A DNA stretch of 64,000 nucleotides, from positions 1-64,000 of the forward strand of contig NZ_FXUA01000010.1 in the NCBI RefSeq assembly GCF_900182815.1, in the 5' to 3' direction. The position numbers were made by a program, and so were the translations under genes. Positions 32,479 through 41,803 of this stretch are shown piece after piece. The DNA comes from Algoriphagus winogradskyi (GTDB taxonomy: Bacteria; Bacteroidota; Bacteroidia; Cytophagales; Cyclobacteriaceae). The notes beneath the pieces were generated by a model. That model saw only the letters and a list, made by a program, of their open reading frames with translations. It was not told where the DNA came from and ran no database searches. Within the stretch, counting starts at the first letter, position 1, and each line of letters begins with the position of its first letter.

Positions 32479-33615
32479 ATGGGCCTATTTTTACTTTGGT
32501 TTTTCTTCGGAATTGGAATCCTCATCCAAGCAGTTTACCTATTGGTTATTTTTGGAAAGTCAGCCTTTTACAATGGTAATCAGTCGCATTCCGTTAATGA
32601 AAACGAGGAAGGAGTGACTGTTGTAATCTGCGCTCACAATGAGTTTGCAAATCTTAAAACACTCATCCCTAAGCTTTTCGAGCAAGACTATCCTGCTTTC
32701 GATGTGATGATCGTCAACGATAGATCTTCCGATAGAACCAAGCGACTGCTGGAGCAAATGATGGAAATTTACCCTAAACTTCGCTCTGTTACGATCAAAT
32801 ACACACCAGCGCATGTCACTGCCAAAAAGTATGCACTTACACTAGGTATTAAAGTCGCCAAAAATGACGTTATACTTCTGACCGATGCAGATTGCATTCC
32901 AGAAACCGATCAATGGATCAGAAAAATGACTGCACCAGTTCGAAATCAAGACAAAACATTTGCAGTGGGATTTTCAGGATACGAGCAAAAACCTGGTTTC
33001 TTAAACAACTGGATTCAATTTGAGACCTTGTTAACAGCCTTATACTATATGTCTTTCGGTTTGTGGAAAAGACCCTTCATGGGAATCGGCAGGAATCTCT
33101 GCTACCGGAAGGAATTTTTCATGAGCGTCAAAGCCTTCAAGGGCATTTGGCATATTGAAGGTGGAGATGATGACCTTTTCCTAAATCAGTATGCAAGCGG
33201 CGGCAACACAGCAATAATTTTAGATCCAGAAGCAAATACGATTTCCAAACCAAAAGAAACCCGCAAAGAATACCTCACCCAGAAAAAACGACACCTGCAC
33301 GTGGGCAAATATTATCGGAGCGAAGACAAGAGAAAGATTGGATTATACTCCTTTTCACATGCATTATTCTGGCTTGGTGGGATAGGATTGCTTATTTATT
33401 TCGGTTTAGCCCAAAGCTGGGAACATTTTTCAGCTGTTTTCGGTATTATCCTATTGAGGTCTATTCTACTCACGCTAATTTTCAAATCAGCTGAGAAAAA
33501 GATTCAAGGCACTAAACCACCAAAAAATATCTGGATACTTGATTTCTTGTATTTAGGTTATTTTTGGGTTTTAGGGACAATATCCCATCAGGCAAAAGAC
33601 ATCCAATGGAAATAA
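32479..33615 (+). CDS. Membrane glycosyltransferase, family 2
   Basis: A 378-residue membrane glycosyltransferase. An N-terminal membrane helix (LLWFFFGIGILIQAVYLLVIF) precedes the GT-A domain, which has VTVVICAHNEFANL (nucleotide-sugar binding), VMIVNDRSSDRT, ILLTDADCIP (DxD-type) and HIEGGDDDLFLNQYA. The acceptor motif TQKKRHLHVGKYY replaces the QxxRW of processive enzymes. Two or three further helices end the protein. It probably adds sugar to a lipid or surface glycan. The sigma-factor gene overlaps its last codons, and rsmG follows, so the three form one transcript. Confidence 0.88.
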   Translation: MGLFLLWFFFGIGILIQAVYLLVIFGKSAFYNGNQSHSVNENEEGVTVVICAHNEFANLKTLIPKLFEQDYPAFDVMIVNDRSSDRTKRLLEQMMEIYPKLRSVTIKYTPAHVTAKKYALTLGIKVAKNDVILLTDADCIPETDQWIRKMTAPVRNQDKTFAVGFSGYEQKPGFLNNWIQFETLLTALYYMSFGLWKRPFMGIGRNLCYRKEFFMSVKAFKGIWHIEGGDDDLFLNQYASGGNTAIILDPEANTISKPKETRKEYLTQKKRHLHVGKYYRSEDKRKIGLYSFSHALFWLGGIGLLIYFGLAQSWEHFSAVFGIILLRSILLTLIFKSAEKKIQGTKPPKNIWILDFLYLGYFWVLGTISHQAKDIQWK

Positions 33616-34217
33616 ATGAACGCGGTTTTTCTAAGAAAGCACTCGAGGACTTTGAGTTAATTGATCAGGCTGTAGATCACAAAGATCAGCAAGCATATGC
33701 CTCCTTGATGAAGCGCTATAAAAAGGCCGTTTATTACATGATCTTGAAAATGATCCGGGATGCTGACGACGCGGAAGATCTTACGATGGAAGCTTTCGCT
33801 AAAGCATTTAAAAATCTGCATCGATTCAAGAAAGATTATACCTTCTCTACTTGGCTTTTTCGAATCGCAACGAATAATACCATTGACTTCATCCGAAAGA
33901 AAAAGCTCAAAACGATGAGTTTGAATACCACGATGTCTGATGATGGAGGAAATTCCGTGACCATTGATGTGGAAGACGATGATAATAATCCTCAGGATGA
34001 ATTCATTCGTACCCAACGGATCGAAATGGTTCGAATTTTCGTGGATAAATTACCTGCAAAATACCGCAAACTCGTACAGCTTCGCTATTTCGACGAGCTT
34101 TCGTATGAGGAAATCGCTCAGGAATTGGAAAAACCGCTTGGAACTGTGAAGGCACAACTTCATAGATCAAGAGAATTACTTTACGAAATTGCCGCAGGCA
34201 AACAAAAACACATTTAA
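33606..34217 (+). CDS. Sigma-70 family RNA polymerase sigma factor (ECF-like)
   Basis: A 203-residue two-domain sigma factor. Region 2 runs from about 20 to 100 with the core-binding and -10 recognition segment DAEDLTMEAFAKAFKNLHRFKKDYTFSTWLFRIATNNTIDFIRKKK; region 4 near 140-195 contains LPAKYRKLVQLRYFDELSYEEIAQELEKPLGTVKAQLHRSRELL, a helix-turn-helix. The acidic linker between them is rich in Asp. The start at 33606 overlaps the glycosyltransferase stop by 10 bases; a frame opening at 33564 is only a shadow. No anti-sigma gene is adjacent, so its control is not evident; TAATG couples it to rsmG. Confidence 0.9.
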   Translation: MEINERGFSKKALEDFELIDQAVDHKDQQAYASLMKRYKKAVYYMILKMIRDADDAEDLTMEAFAKAFKNLHRFKKDYTFSTWLFRIATNNTIDFIRKKKLKTMSLNTTMSDDGGNSVTIDVEDDDNNPQDEFIRTQRIEMVRIFVDKLPAKYRKLVQLRYFDELSYEEIAQELEKPLGTVKAQLHRSRELLYEIAAGKQKHI

Positions 34218-34861
34218 TGAATTCCGGCACCCAACTTATCCAATCTTATTTCCCTGATCTTACAGAATATCAACTTTCACAGTTTGATCAGCTTCAGGCT
34301 CTTTATGAAGATTGGAATTCCAAAATCAACGTGATTTCCCGTAAGGACATGGAGCAATTTTACATTCACCATGTGCTCCACTCTTTGGGAATAGTGAAAG
34401 TGATGCCTTTCGAGCCTGGGACGAAGATATTAGATATTGGTACTGGAGGCGGATTCCCTGGTATTCCATTGGCGATTATGTTTCCTGAGACTCATTTTCA
34501 TCTGGTAGATTCTATCGGGAAAAAGATTACCGTTGTGAAAGACGTAGTCAAACAATTGAAGCTGACAAACGTGGAAGCTCAGCAAGCTAGAGCGGAGCAG
34601 CTTGTCCGTAAATATGACTTCGTGATCAGTCGAGCAGTTACCCGAATGATCAATTTTTACCCTTGGGTGAAAAACAAAATCCGTAAGGAAGATATCAACG
34701 AATACCCAAACGGTATTCTTTACCTGAAAGGCGGGGAAGTGGATGAGGAGATGGAGGAGCTAGGTAAATCTTATGTGGTATATCACTTGGAAGACTATTT
34801 CAAAGAAGAGTTTTTTGAGACAAAAAAGGTGATTTATATGCCTTGGGAGGATAAGAGGTAG
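34217..34861 (+). CDS. rsmG: 16S rRNA (guanine527-N7)-methyltransferase
   Basis: A 214-residue SAM-dependent methyltransferase that modifies G527 in the 530 loop of 16S rRNA. Motif I is ILDIGTGGGFPGIPLAIMFP (about 70-89); the acidic motif HLVDSIGKKITVVKDV and VISRAVTRMINFYPW follow. The N-terminal helical part LYEDWNSKINVISRKDMEQFYIHHVLHSLG is characteristic of RsmG/GidB. The start codon shares one base with the stop of the sigma factor gene (TAATG), a sign of translational coupling. Length is normal. Confidence 0.95.
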   Translation: MNSGTQLIQSYFPDLTEYQLSQFDQLQALYEDWNSKINVISRKDMEQFYIHHVLHSLGIVKVMPFEPGTKILDIGTGGGFPGIPLAIMFPETHFHLVDSIGKKITVVKDVVKQLKLTNVEAQQARAEQLVRKYDFVISRAVTRMINFYPWVKNKIRKEDINEYPNGILYLKGGEVDEEMEELGKSYVVYHLEDYFKEEFFETKKVIYMPWEDKR

Positions 34862-35081
34862 AATGAATTTGGAATTTCTGATATCGGAATTCTGATGTCA
34901 AAAATCTGAAATAAAAAATCTATCGATAGCTATTTTAATCATGTGATTTATCAATCTCATAGTTTATTTAGATCTAAGATTTAAGTACATATTTTTTTTT
35001 AATTCTCCGACAATTACCTCCAGTACGCTTGCCTCCTTTCAGAGATTAGCCCTAATTTGAAGGCTCAATTACCCAAGCTGT

Positions 35082-38000
35082 ATGTATTTAATTTTTGACA
35101 CCGAAACCACCGGTCTTCCTCGCGATTACAATGCTCCCATGTCGGATGTGGACAACTGGCCACGCCTTGTCCAGCTCGCTTGGCAACTGCATGATGCTAA
35201 GGGAAATCTGATTTCGAATCACAATTACATTATCCGACCGGAAGGATTTACCATTCCTTACAATGCGGAAAAAGTCCATGGAATTTCCACCAAGCGCGCC
35301 TTAGCAGAGGGTCATGACCTGAAGCAAATCCTTGGGATTTTTGAAGGTGATGTGAAGCAAGCCAAATATTTGGTTGGACACAATGTTGAGTTTGATGTCA
35401 ATGTAACCGGTTCGGAATATTACCGCGCAGAAGCCACCATGCCTCTGACGGCACAACAACTGGACACCAAGGACATATCAACTGATTTCTGTGCACTTCC
35501 TGGCGGTAGAGGTGGCAAATACAAGTGGCCAACACTTACTGAACTTCATCAAAAGCTTTTCGGAAAAGGCTTCGGTGATGCGCACGATGCAGCTTATGAT
35601 GTTGATGCTACTGCACGCTGTTTCTTTGGGTTGATTAATCAAGGCGTCCAAGCTCCCGAAGCTGGAGTTACCATCGCTGAAGTAATCTACGAAGCTCCAA
35701 AGCTAGAAGAAGCAAACTTTGCGCAAGCAAAAGATGCACAGAAAGCGGCCGCCAAAGATGTGCTAAAGCAAGCAGGTAAAGCTGACATTTCAGATTTAAC
35801 GGACATTCCATTCACTCACCTGCACGTGCACAGTCAGTATTCTGTGTTGCAAGCGACTTCTGAGATTCCGGCCATGATTGCTCGCGCAAAGGAGCTCGGA
35901 ATGCCAGCCATCGCATTGACTGATCACGGAAATATGATGGGTGCTTTCCACTTTGTAAAAGAAGCGTTAGGCAAAGACATTAAACCAATTTTAGGTTGCG
36001 AATTCAACCTGTGTCGAGACAGAAAAAACAAATCCAATAAGGATGATGGTTATCAAACTGTCCTCTTGGCAAAAAATAAAGCTGGCTATCATAACCTGGC
36101 AAAACTAGCTTCTTATGCCAACATCGAAGGCTTTTACTATCTACCTAGAATAGACAAAGAGCTCTTGGTTCAATACAAAGGAGACCTCATTGCAACCACC
36201 GGCGGGCTATGGGGAGAGATTCCTTTTTTGATTTTGAATGTCGGAGAAACACAAGCAGAGGAAGCTTTCGTCTGGTGGAAAGAGCAGTTTGGAGAAGACT
36301 TCTATGTGGAGCTCAATCGACATGGAATACCAGAAGAGGAGAAAGTGAATGAAGTGCTCTTGGAGTTTGCCAAGAAATATGATGTGAAATATTTTGCAGC
36401 AAACAATTCCTATTACAGTGAGAAAACTGATGCAAAAGCGCATGATGTATTGCTTTGTGTGAAAGACGGTGAGCTTTACGACAAGCCAAAAAAATACATT
36501 GGAAAGCGAGGAAGAGAATTCCGCTATGGCTTCCCAAATGATGAATTCTACATCAAAACTCCCGATGAGATGAAAAAGCTCTTCGCGGATTTGCCTGAAG
36601 CCATCGAGTGTACCAATGAGATTACCGAGAAAATCGAGACCTATAAATTAGCCAGAGAAGTACTTCTTCCTGCTTTTGAGATTCCTGATGAATTCAAACA
36701 TCCAGAGGACGAAGTCGATGGAGGAAAACGTGGAGAAAATGCTTTTTTAAGACATCTTACCTACGAAGGTGCAAAAAAACGGTATGCGGAAATCACTCCG
36801 GAGATAACAGAACGCTTGGATTTTGAATTGGCAACTATTGAGAATACAGGTTATCCCGGATATTTCCTGATTGTTCAGGATTTCATTGTGGAGGCTAGAA
36901 AAATGGGGGTGTCTGTAGGCCCAGGTCGTGGATCTGCTGCAGGTTCAGCCGTTGCTTATTGCACAGGCATCACCAACATTGACCCAATCGCATACAATCT
37001 ACTATTTGAGAGATTCCTAAATCCAGATCGAGTCTCACTTCCCGATATTGATATTGACTTTGACGATGAAGGTAGGGGTTCCGTAATCGATTATGTAATC
37101 AAAAAATACGGTTCCAACCAAGTTGCACAAATCATCACCTATGGCACCATGGCAGCTAAGTCCGCCATCCGTGATACAGCACGAGTTTTAAATTTACCTC
37201 TTCCTGAAGCTGGAAGACTTGCCGGTTTGGTACCAGATATCAAGCTAAAAGCGTTATTTGGTTTAGCTGGAAATCGGGCTGCACTTTCTGATAAGCTAAA
37301 AGGGCAAGGTGAAATGATCGCCAAAGCAGACGAATTGATCCGGATTTCCAAAGGACAGGATGATTCTGCGAAAACGATCAATCAGGCAACTATGCTGGAA
37401 GGCTCTGTTCGAAACCTTGGAATCCATGCCTGTGGTGTCATCATTACGCCCGCAGATATTACGAATTATGTACCGGTAGCACTAGCGAAGGATTCTGACA
37501 TGGTTTGTACGCAGTTTGATAACTCCGTAGTGGAATCTGCAGGACTGTTGAAGATGGACTTTTTGGGTCTGAAAACGCTGACACTGATTAAAACCGCCGT
37601 TCGGATTGTAAAAGAACGTCACGGAATCGAGTTGGATGCGGACCATTTCCCAATTGACGATGCTAAAACCTACGAGCTTTTCCAACGTGGTGAAACCGTC
37701 GGCATTTTCCAGTATGAATCTGCCGGAATGCAGAAATACATGCGCGAACTAAAACCTACGGTTTTTGCAGATTTGATTGCTATGAACGCCTTGTATAGAC
37801 CGGGGCCTTTGGCATATATCCCTTCTTTTATTAAAAGAAAGCATGGAACTGAAGCGATCGAATATGATCTGGACGACATGCAGGAATACTTGGAGGAAAC
37901 ATACGGAATTACCGTTTACCAAGAGCAAGTGATGCTTTTGTCCCAAAAACTTGCAGGATTCACTAAAGGTGAGGCGGATGTTTTGCGTAAGGCGATGGGT

Positions 38001-39368
38001 AAAAAGCAGAAAGATGTACTCGACAAAATGAAACCGAAGTTTGTCGAGCAGGCTTCTGCAAAAGGTCATGATGCAAAAAAACTTTCAAAGATTTGGACTG
38101 ACTGGGAAGCATTTGCATCCTATGCATTTAACAAATCCCACTCAACATGCTATGCATGGATCGCTTATCAAACGGCGTATCTAAAAGCTCATTATCCTGC
38201 GGAATATCTTGCTTCCGTACTGAGTAATAACATGAACGACATCACTCAGGTGACGTTTTTCATGGAGGAATGTAAGCGTGCCGGAATCCCAGTTTTAGGG
38301 CCGGATGTGAATGAATCCAAAAATGGATTTACCGTAAACCAGGCTGGAGAAATCCGGTTTGGCATGGCTGCAATTAAAGGAGCGGGCTCCGCAGCAGTTG
38401 ATGCGATTATTGAAGAGCGAGAGAAAAACGGACCTTATAAAAACATCTTTGACTTTGCAAAGCGGGTAAGTTCCAAGGCTTTGAATAAGAAAACCATGGA
38501 AGCTTTGGCGATGGCTGGTGGGTTTGATTGTTTTCCACAGCATCATAGAAGACAATATTTAGAAGCTGCAGATGGAGATTTGAATTTGATCGAGAAAGCG
38601 ACAAAGTATGCTCAAAAAGTGCAGCAGGAAGAAGAAAGCAATCAGGTAAGTCTTTTCGGCGGAGGTGCAGGAAATATGGAAGTACCGCTTCCTACTATTG
38701 CACCGATGGAGCCTTTCACTCAATTGCAGCAATTAAACATCGAAAAAGAAGTGGTAGGTCTATATATCTCCGGTCATCCACTAGACCAATTTAGATTGGA
38801 AATTGAGTCGTTCACTAATGCTTCTTTGCCTGATTTGAATGACTTGGAAAGTTTGAGAAATCGAACAGACATCAAATTGGCTGGATCGGTTTCGACTTTT
38901 GCACATCGAACTACCAAAAACGGAAAGCCTTTCGGAACGCTGACATTGGAAGATTATCAAGGGGCCTTTACGTTTTTCCTATTTGGAGATGATTACGTGA
39001 GATTCAAAGAGTACTTTATGCCTGGCTGGTTCTTGTTTATCAGCGGAACTGTTGCTGGTAAACGATGGGCCGAAAATGAACTAGAATTTAAGATTGGTAA
39101 CATTACTTTGCTAGACGAGATCCGCGGTAAAATGGTCAAAGGCCTTCGGGTAAATATTGACTTGGACGATTTGACGTTGGATCTTATGGAAAAACTAGAA
39201 GCAATTACTGAGAAATATAAAGGTGATGCCAAGCTGTATTTTGATGTGGTTGATCGGAAAGAAAATTTAGCGTTAGAGCTATTTTCAAAGAGATTTTCTA
39301 TCGATCCATGTGCAGAAATGATCAATGAGCTGAAACAAATTCCTGAGGTGATGTATAAGGTGGTTTAA
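35082..39368 (+). CDS. dnaE: DNA polymerase III alpha subunit with fused N-terminal proofreading exonuclease
   Basis: A 1428-residue replicative polymerase. Residues 1-190 are a DnaQ-like DEDDh 3'-5' exonuclease (FDTETTG at 5-11, HNVEFDVNV, and HDAAYDVDAT). An Ala/Lys-rich linker leads to a PHP domain from about 244 (FTHLHVHSQYSVL, ALTDHGNMMG). The polymerase core has GRGSAAGS near 616 and the catalytic PDIDIDFDDEGRG near 654; a helix-hairpin-helix region and an OB fold (about 1263, IKLAGSVSTFAHRTTKNGKPFGTLTLED) follow. In the PHP domain NNSYY stands where many homologues keep a metal-binding His. Proofreading is thus covalently attached, at the N-terminus rather than inserted as in PolC. Monocistronic. 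Confidence 0.95.
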   Translation: MYLIFDTETTGLPRDYNAPMSDVDNWPRLVQLAWQLHDAKGNLISNHNYIIRPEGFTIPYNAEKVHGISTKRALAEGHDLKQILGIFEGDVKQAKYLVGHNVEFDVNVTGSEYYRAEATMPLTAQQLDTKDISTDFCALPGGRGGKYKWPTLTELHQKLFGKGFGDAHDAAYDVDATARCFFGLINQGVQAPEAGVTIAEVIYEAPKLEEANFAQAKDAQKAAAKDVLKQAGKADISDLTDIPFTHLHVHSQYSVLQATSEIPAMIARAKELGMPAIALTDHGNMMGAFHFVKEALGKDIKPILGCEFNLCRDRKNKSNKDDGYQTVLLAKNKAGYHNLAKLASYANIEGFYYLPRIDKELLVQYKGDLIATTGGLWGEIPFLILNVGETQAEEAFVWWKEQFGEDFYVELNRHGIPEEEKVNEVLLEFAKKYDVKYFAANNSYYSEKTDAKAHDVLLCVKDGELYDKPKKYIGKRGREFRYGFPNDEFYIKTPDEMKKLFADLPEAIECTNEITEKIETYKLAREVLLPAFEIPDEFKHPEDEVDGGKRGENAFLRHLTYEGAKKRYAEITPEITERLDFELATIENTGYPGYFLIVQDFIVEARKMGVSVGPGRGSAAGSAVAYCTGITNIDPIAYNLLFERFLNPDRVSLPDIDIDFDDEGRGSVIDYVIKKYGSNQVAQIITYGTMAAKSAIRDTARVLNLPLPEAGRLAGLVPDIKLKALFGLAGNRAALSDKLKGQGEMIAKADELIRISKGQDDSAKTINQATMLEGSVRNLGIHACGVIITPADITNYVPVALAKDSDMVCTQFDNSVVESAGLLKMDFLGLKTLTLIKTAVRIVKERHGIELDADHFPIDDAKTYELFQRGETVGIFQYESAGMQKYMRELKPTVFADLIAMNALYRPGPLAYIPSFIKRKHGTEAIEYDLDDMQEYLEETYGITVYQEQVMLLSQKLAGFTKGEADVLRKAMGKKQKDVLDKMKPKFVEQASAKGHDAKKLSKIWTDWEAFASYAFNKSHSTCYAWIAYQTAYLKAHYPAEYLASVLSNNMNDITQVTFFMEECKRAGIPVLGPDVNESKNGFTVNQAGEIRFGMAAIKGAGSAAVDAIIEEREKNGPYKNIFDFAKRVSSKALNKKTMEALAMAGGFDCFPQHHRRQYLEAADGDLNLIEKATKYAQKVQQEEESNQVSLFGGGAGNMEVPLPTIAPMEPFTQLQQLNIEKEVVGLYISGHPLDQFRLEIESFTNASLPDLNDLESLRNRTDIKLAGSVSTFAHRTTKNGKPFGTLTLEDYQGAFTFFLFGDDYVRFKEYFMPGWFLFISGTVAGKRWAENELEFKIGNITLLDEIRGKMVKGLRVNIDLDDLTLDLMEKLEAITEKYKGDAKLYFDVVDRKENLALELFSKRFSIDPCAEMINELKQIPEVMYKVV

Positions 39369-39458
39369 GTTTTCAAAAAATTTGCAAGAACAAGAAATTA
39401 GTTTTTAAGTTATTTCTCTTAAATTCAATTAGTTATTTGCAGATCAAACGTCATACCA

Positions 39459-40232
39459 ATGAAGAATCTACTATATGTTCTCGCAGTTGGAATATTGATT
39501 TCTTGTGAAAGTACAGAGCCTCCTCTAATACCAGAAATTCTCGATGAAAATGTATTGAGACTTCATCAAGTGCTAGAAGGAACCTTAGTAACGCCAGCAG
39601 GAAAACTCAAAAGCGAATTCTTTTATTATGGTCCAGAGACATTACAATCTAGGACAGACTACTATTATGACACCCAAGATCGGGAGCTTTTGAAAGTACG
39701 AATACAAAATGGGGATACTACCTTAATTGAGTTAAACACATATTTAGCAAATGGAAAGCTCGATAAGACCAGTGTTTATATCCCAACACCATCGGGTTTT
39801 GCTTTTCGCTATAATTTTCAGCGCTACTATGAAAACGAGAGCAGAAAAATTGATGTCATAAGAGAGAAAGAAGGGATTTTTGAACAGTATTCCAGATACA
39901 TTTTCGATGAACTGGGCAGGCTTTCTACTTACAGGAGAGGAACTGAAATCAACTTCGACTTGCATGAGTATCTATATGAATCTGAAAATTCAGAATTAAT
40001 TACAGGTGAAAATTATTCTCAGACGGGAATGACTGGACCTTTCTATCAGTATAAATACGATTATAACGATAAAGGCTTGCTCGTGTCGAAATCCCTCAAA
40101 ATTTTAGGCCCCAATTACAGACCCGCATTTGAATACGATTATAATGCCGAAGGAAAACTAATAGAAGAGATTACTAATGACTTAAATTTTGGAACCACCC
40201 CGACAGAAAAAAAGATGTTCGAATATTACTAA
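39459..40232 (+). CDS. Hypothetical lipoprotein with YD-like repeats
   Basis: A 257-residue predicted lipoprotein. The signal MKNLLYVLAVGILISC gives Cys16 as the lipidation site, followed by ESTEPP. The body contains loose repeats of the form Y-x-Y/F-D-x-x-x-x-L: YYYDTQDRELLKV, YIFDELGRLSTYR, YKYDYNDKGLLVSK and FEYDYNAEGKLIEEI. These resemble single RHS/YD beta-strand repeats seen in many Bacteroidota surface lipoproteins. No catalytic motif is apparent. It stands alone between dnaE and trxA. The function is unknown; a beta-sheet surface or periplasmic protein is the best description. Confidence 0.75.
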   Translation: MKNLLYVLAVGILISCESTEPPLIPEILDENVLRLHQVLEGTLVTPAGKLKSEFFYYGPETLQSRTDYYYDTQDRELLKVRIQNGDTTLIELNTYLANGKLDKTSVYIPTPSGFAFRYNFQRYYENESRKIDVIREKEGIFEQYSRYIFDELGRLSTYRRGTEINFDLHEYLYESENSELITGENYSQTGMTGPFYQYKYDYNDKGLLVSKSLKILGPNYRPAFEYDYNAEGKLIEEITNDLNFGTTPTEKKMFEYY

Positions 40233-40323
40233 ACAATAAGAGCCTCATAACTTTTCTCAATTCCCTATAGACAAAAAAATCAACTCCCTCGGAACTTATT
40301 AATACGCTATTGGCTTTTGCACA

Positions 40324-40331
40324 TATATTTG
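40324..40331 (+). promoter_or_regulatory. -7 box of the trxA promoter
   Basis: TATATTTG, an exact TAnnTTTG match, lies 30 bases before the trxA ATG. The -33 position has no TTTG at 19 or 20 bases, so only half of the promoter is supported. Confidence 0.4.
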
Positions 40332-40360
40332 AAATTTAGAAATCAAAAACCAAACATACA

Positions 40361-40681
40361 ATGTCAAAAGCAATAGAAATTACTGACGCAAACTTTGAAG
40401 AAATCATCAAATCTGAGCAGCCAATCCTAGTGGATTTTTGGGCTGAGTGGTGCGGACCTTGTAAAATGATCGGTCCAGTGGTGGAAGAACTAGCTGGAGA
40501 TTATGATGGCAAAGCTGTCGTAGGTAAAGTAGACGTGGATGCAAATCCAGGTGTAGCTCAAGCGTTCGGAATCAGATCTATCCCAACACTCCTATTCTTC
40601 AAAGGTGGAGAAATCGTAGACAAGCAGGTTGGAGCAGTTCCAAAATCTGTTTTATCTCAAAAACTAGATGCTCAACTTTAA
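40361..40681 (+). CDS. trxA: Thioredoxin
   Basis: A 106-residue cytoplasmic thioredoxin with the redox motif WAEWCGPCKMIGP (Cys31 and Cys34) and the cis-proline segment IRSIPTLLFFKGGE. No signal peptide is present, so it acts on cytosolic disulfides such as those of ribonucleotide reductase and peroxiredoxins. Length and all structural residues (the buried Asp in LVDFWA) are normal. It is monocistronic, with a very strong terminator immediately downstream that overlaps the beginning of the mnmH reading region. Confidence 0.97.
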   Translation: MSKAIEITDANFEEIIKSEQPILVDFWAEWCGPCKMIGPVVEELAGDYDGKAVVGKVDVDANPGVAQAFGIRSIPTLLFFKGGEIVDKQVGAVPKSVLSQKLDAQL

Positions 40682-40705
40682 TTAGTTGACTATATTACAG
40701 TCAGA

Positions 40706-40734
40706 GCCGCAAGGAATTCCTTGCGGCTTTTTTT
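40706..40734 (+). terminator. trxA terminator
   Basis: A perfect palindrome with arms GCCGCAAGGAA (40706-40716) and TTCCTTGCGGC (40717-40727), followed by seven T. It lies 24 bases after the trxA stop and ends 13 bases before the mnmH start. Confidence 0.92.
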
Positions 40735-40747
40735 ATCTTCAAACTTT

Positions 40748-41803
40748 ATGGCGGAGCAATTAATTTCTTTAGATGAGTTTTGGAGTTTGAGAGATCAGAT
40801 TCCAGTGATCGATGCCCGTAGCGAAAAAGAATTTGATCAAAGCCATATACCAGGCTCTATCAACATCCCAATCCTGAATAATACTGAGCGAATTCAAGTC
40901 GGCACGCTTTACAAAGAACGAGGCCCCGAAGAAGCCACTATCAAAGGATTTGAATTAGTTGGGCCTAGGTTTCATTTAATCCTAAAACACGTCCTTAAAC
41001 GCTTTCCTGAGAAAAAAATCATCATCTACTGCTGGCGTGGTGGAATGAGAAGTCATATTCTTGCTTGGCTACTAACTATGATAGGTTTTGAGATTTTCCG
41101 CTTAAGAGGTGGTTATAAAACTTATAGAACGTTCAGTTTTGATATGGTCAGAAAAGACTGGAACCTAATAGTTTTGGGTGGAAAAACAGGAACGGGTAAA
41201 ACCCGACTACTTAAAAAACTTCAGGAATCTGGAGAGCAAACTATCGATTTGGAAGGGCTCGCTAACCATAAAGGTTCTTCCTTTGGGGCTATCGGGCAAC
41301 CAGCTCAGCCTTCAGTAGAGCAATTTGAGAACATATTTGCTGAAACTTTACAAAAGCTTGACCCTAAGAAACCAAGTTGGGTGGAAAATGAAAGCCGGAA
41401 AATCGGAAGATTGATTCTCCCGGACAATTTCTACCACCAAATGCTAGCATCACCCCTGATCGATATTTATAAGACTGATCAAGAACGAATCAATTTGATC
41501 GTAGAAGAATACGGAAGTTTACCTCAGGACGAGTTGATTCTCGCTGTCCTACGAATCAAAAAACGACTTGGTGGTTTACGGACTTCAGAAGCAATACAAG
41601 CAATTGTAGATGGAAATCATGAAGCTTGGATCGCAAATATGCTGATCTATTATGACAAGGCTTACAATTTTGATCTTGATAAACACGCTGATGGAAAAAC
41701 GATCCAATTAGACCTGTCAGGAATCGACGAGGACACATCCACCAAAAACCTACTTGAAGCAAAATCCCAATTTCATGGAAAATACACCAACCCGACTAAC
41801 TGA
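40748..41803 (+). CDS. mnmH: tRNA 2-selenouridine synthase
   Basis: A 351-residue enzyme (also called SelU) that replaces sulfur by selenium in 2-thiouridine at the wobble position of certain tRNAs, using selenophosphate. It has an N-terminal rhodanese domain with the catalytic Cys95 in IIIYCWRGGMRSHI and a C-terminal P-loop domain starting LGGKTGTGKTRLL, the standard arrangement. The start at 40748 (MAEQLISLDE) is chosen because the longer frame from 40721 would cross the trxA terminator. The end overlaps selD, which makes its selenium donor. Confidence 0.94.
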   Translation: MAEQLISLDEFWSLRDQIPVIDARSEKEFDQSHIPGSINIPILNNTERIQVGTLYKERGPEEATIKGFELVGPRFHLILKHVLKRFPEKKIIIYCWRGGMRSHILAWLLTMIGFEIFRLRGGYKTYRTFSFDMVRKDWNLIVLGGKTGTGKTRLLKKLQESGEQTIDLEGLANHKGSSFGAIGQPAQPSVEQFENIFAETLQKLDPKKPSWVENESRKIGRLILPDNFYHQMLASPLIDIYKTDQERINLIVEEYGSLPQDELILAVLRIKKRLGGLRTSEAIQAIVDGNHEAWIANMLIYYDKAYNFDLDKHADGKTIQLDLSGIDEDTSTKNLLEAKSQFHGKYTNPTN

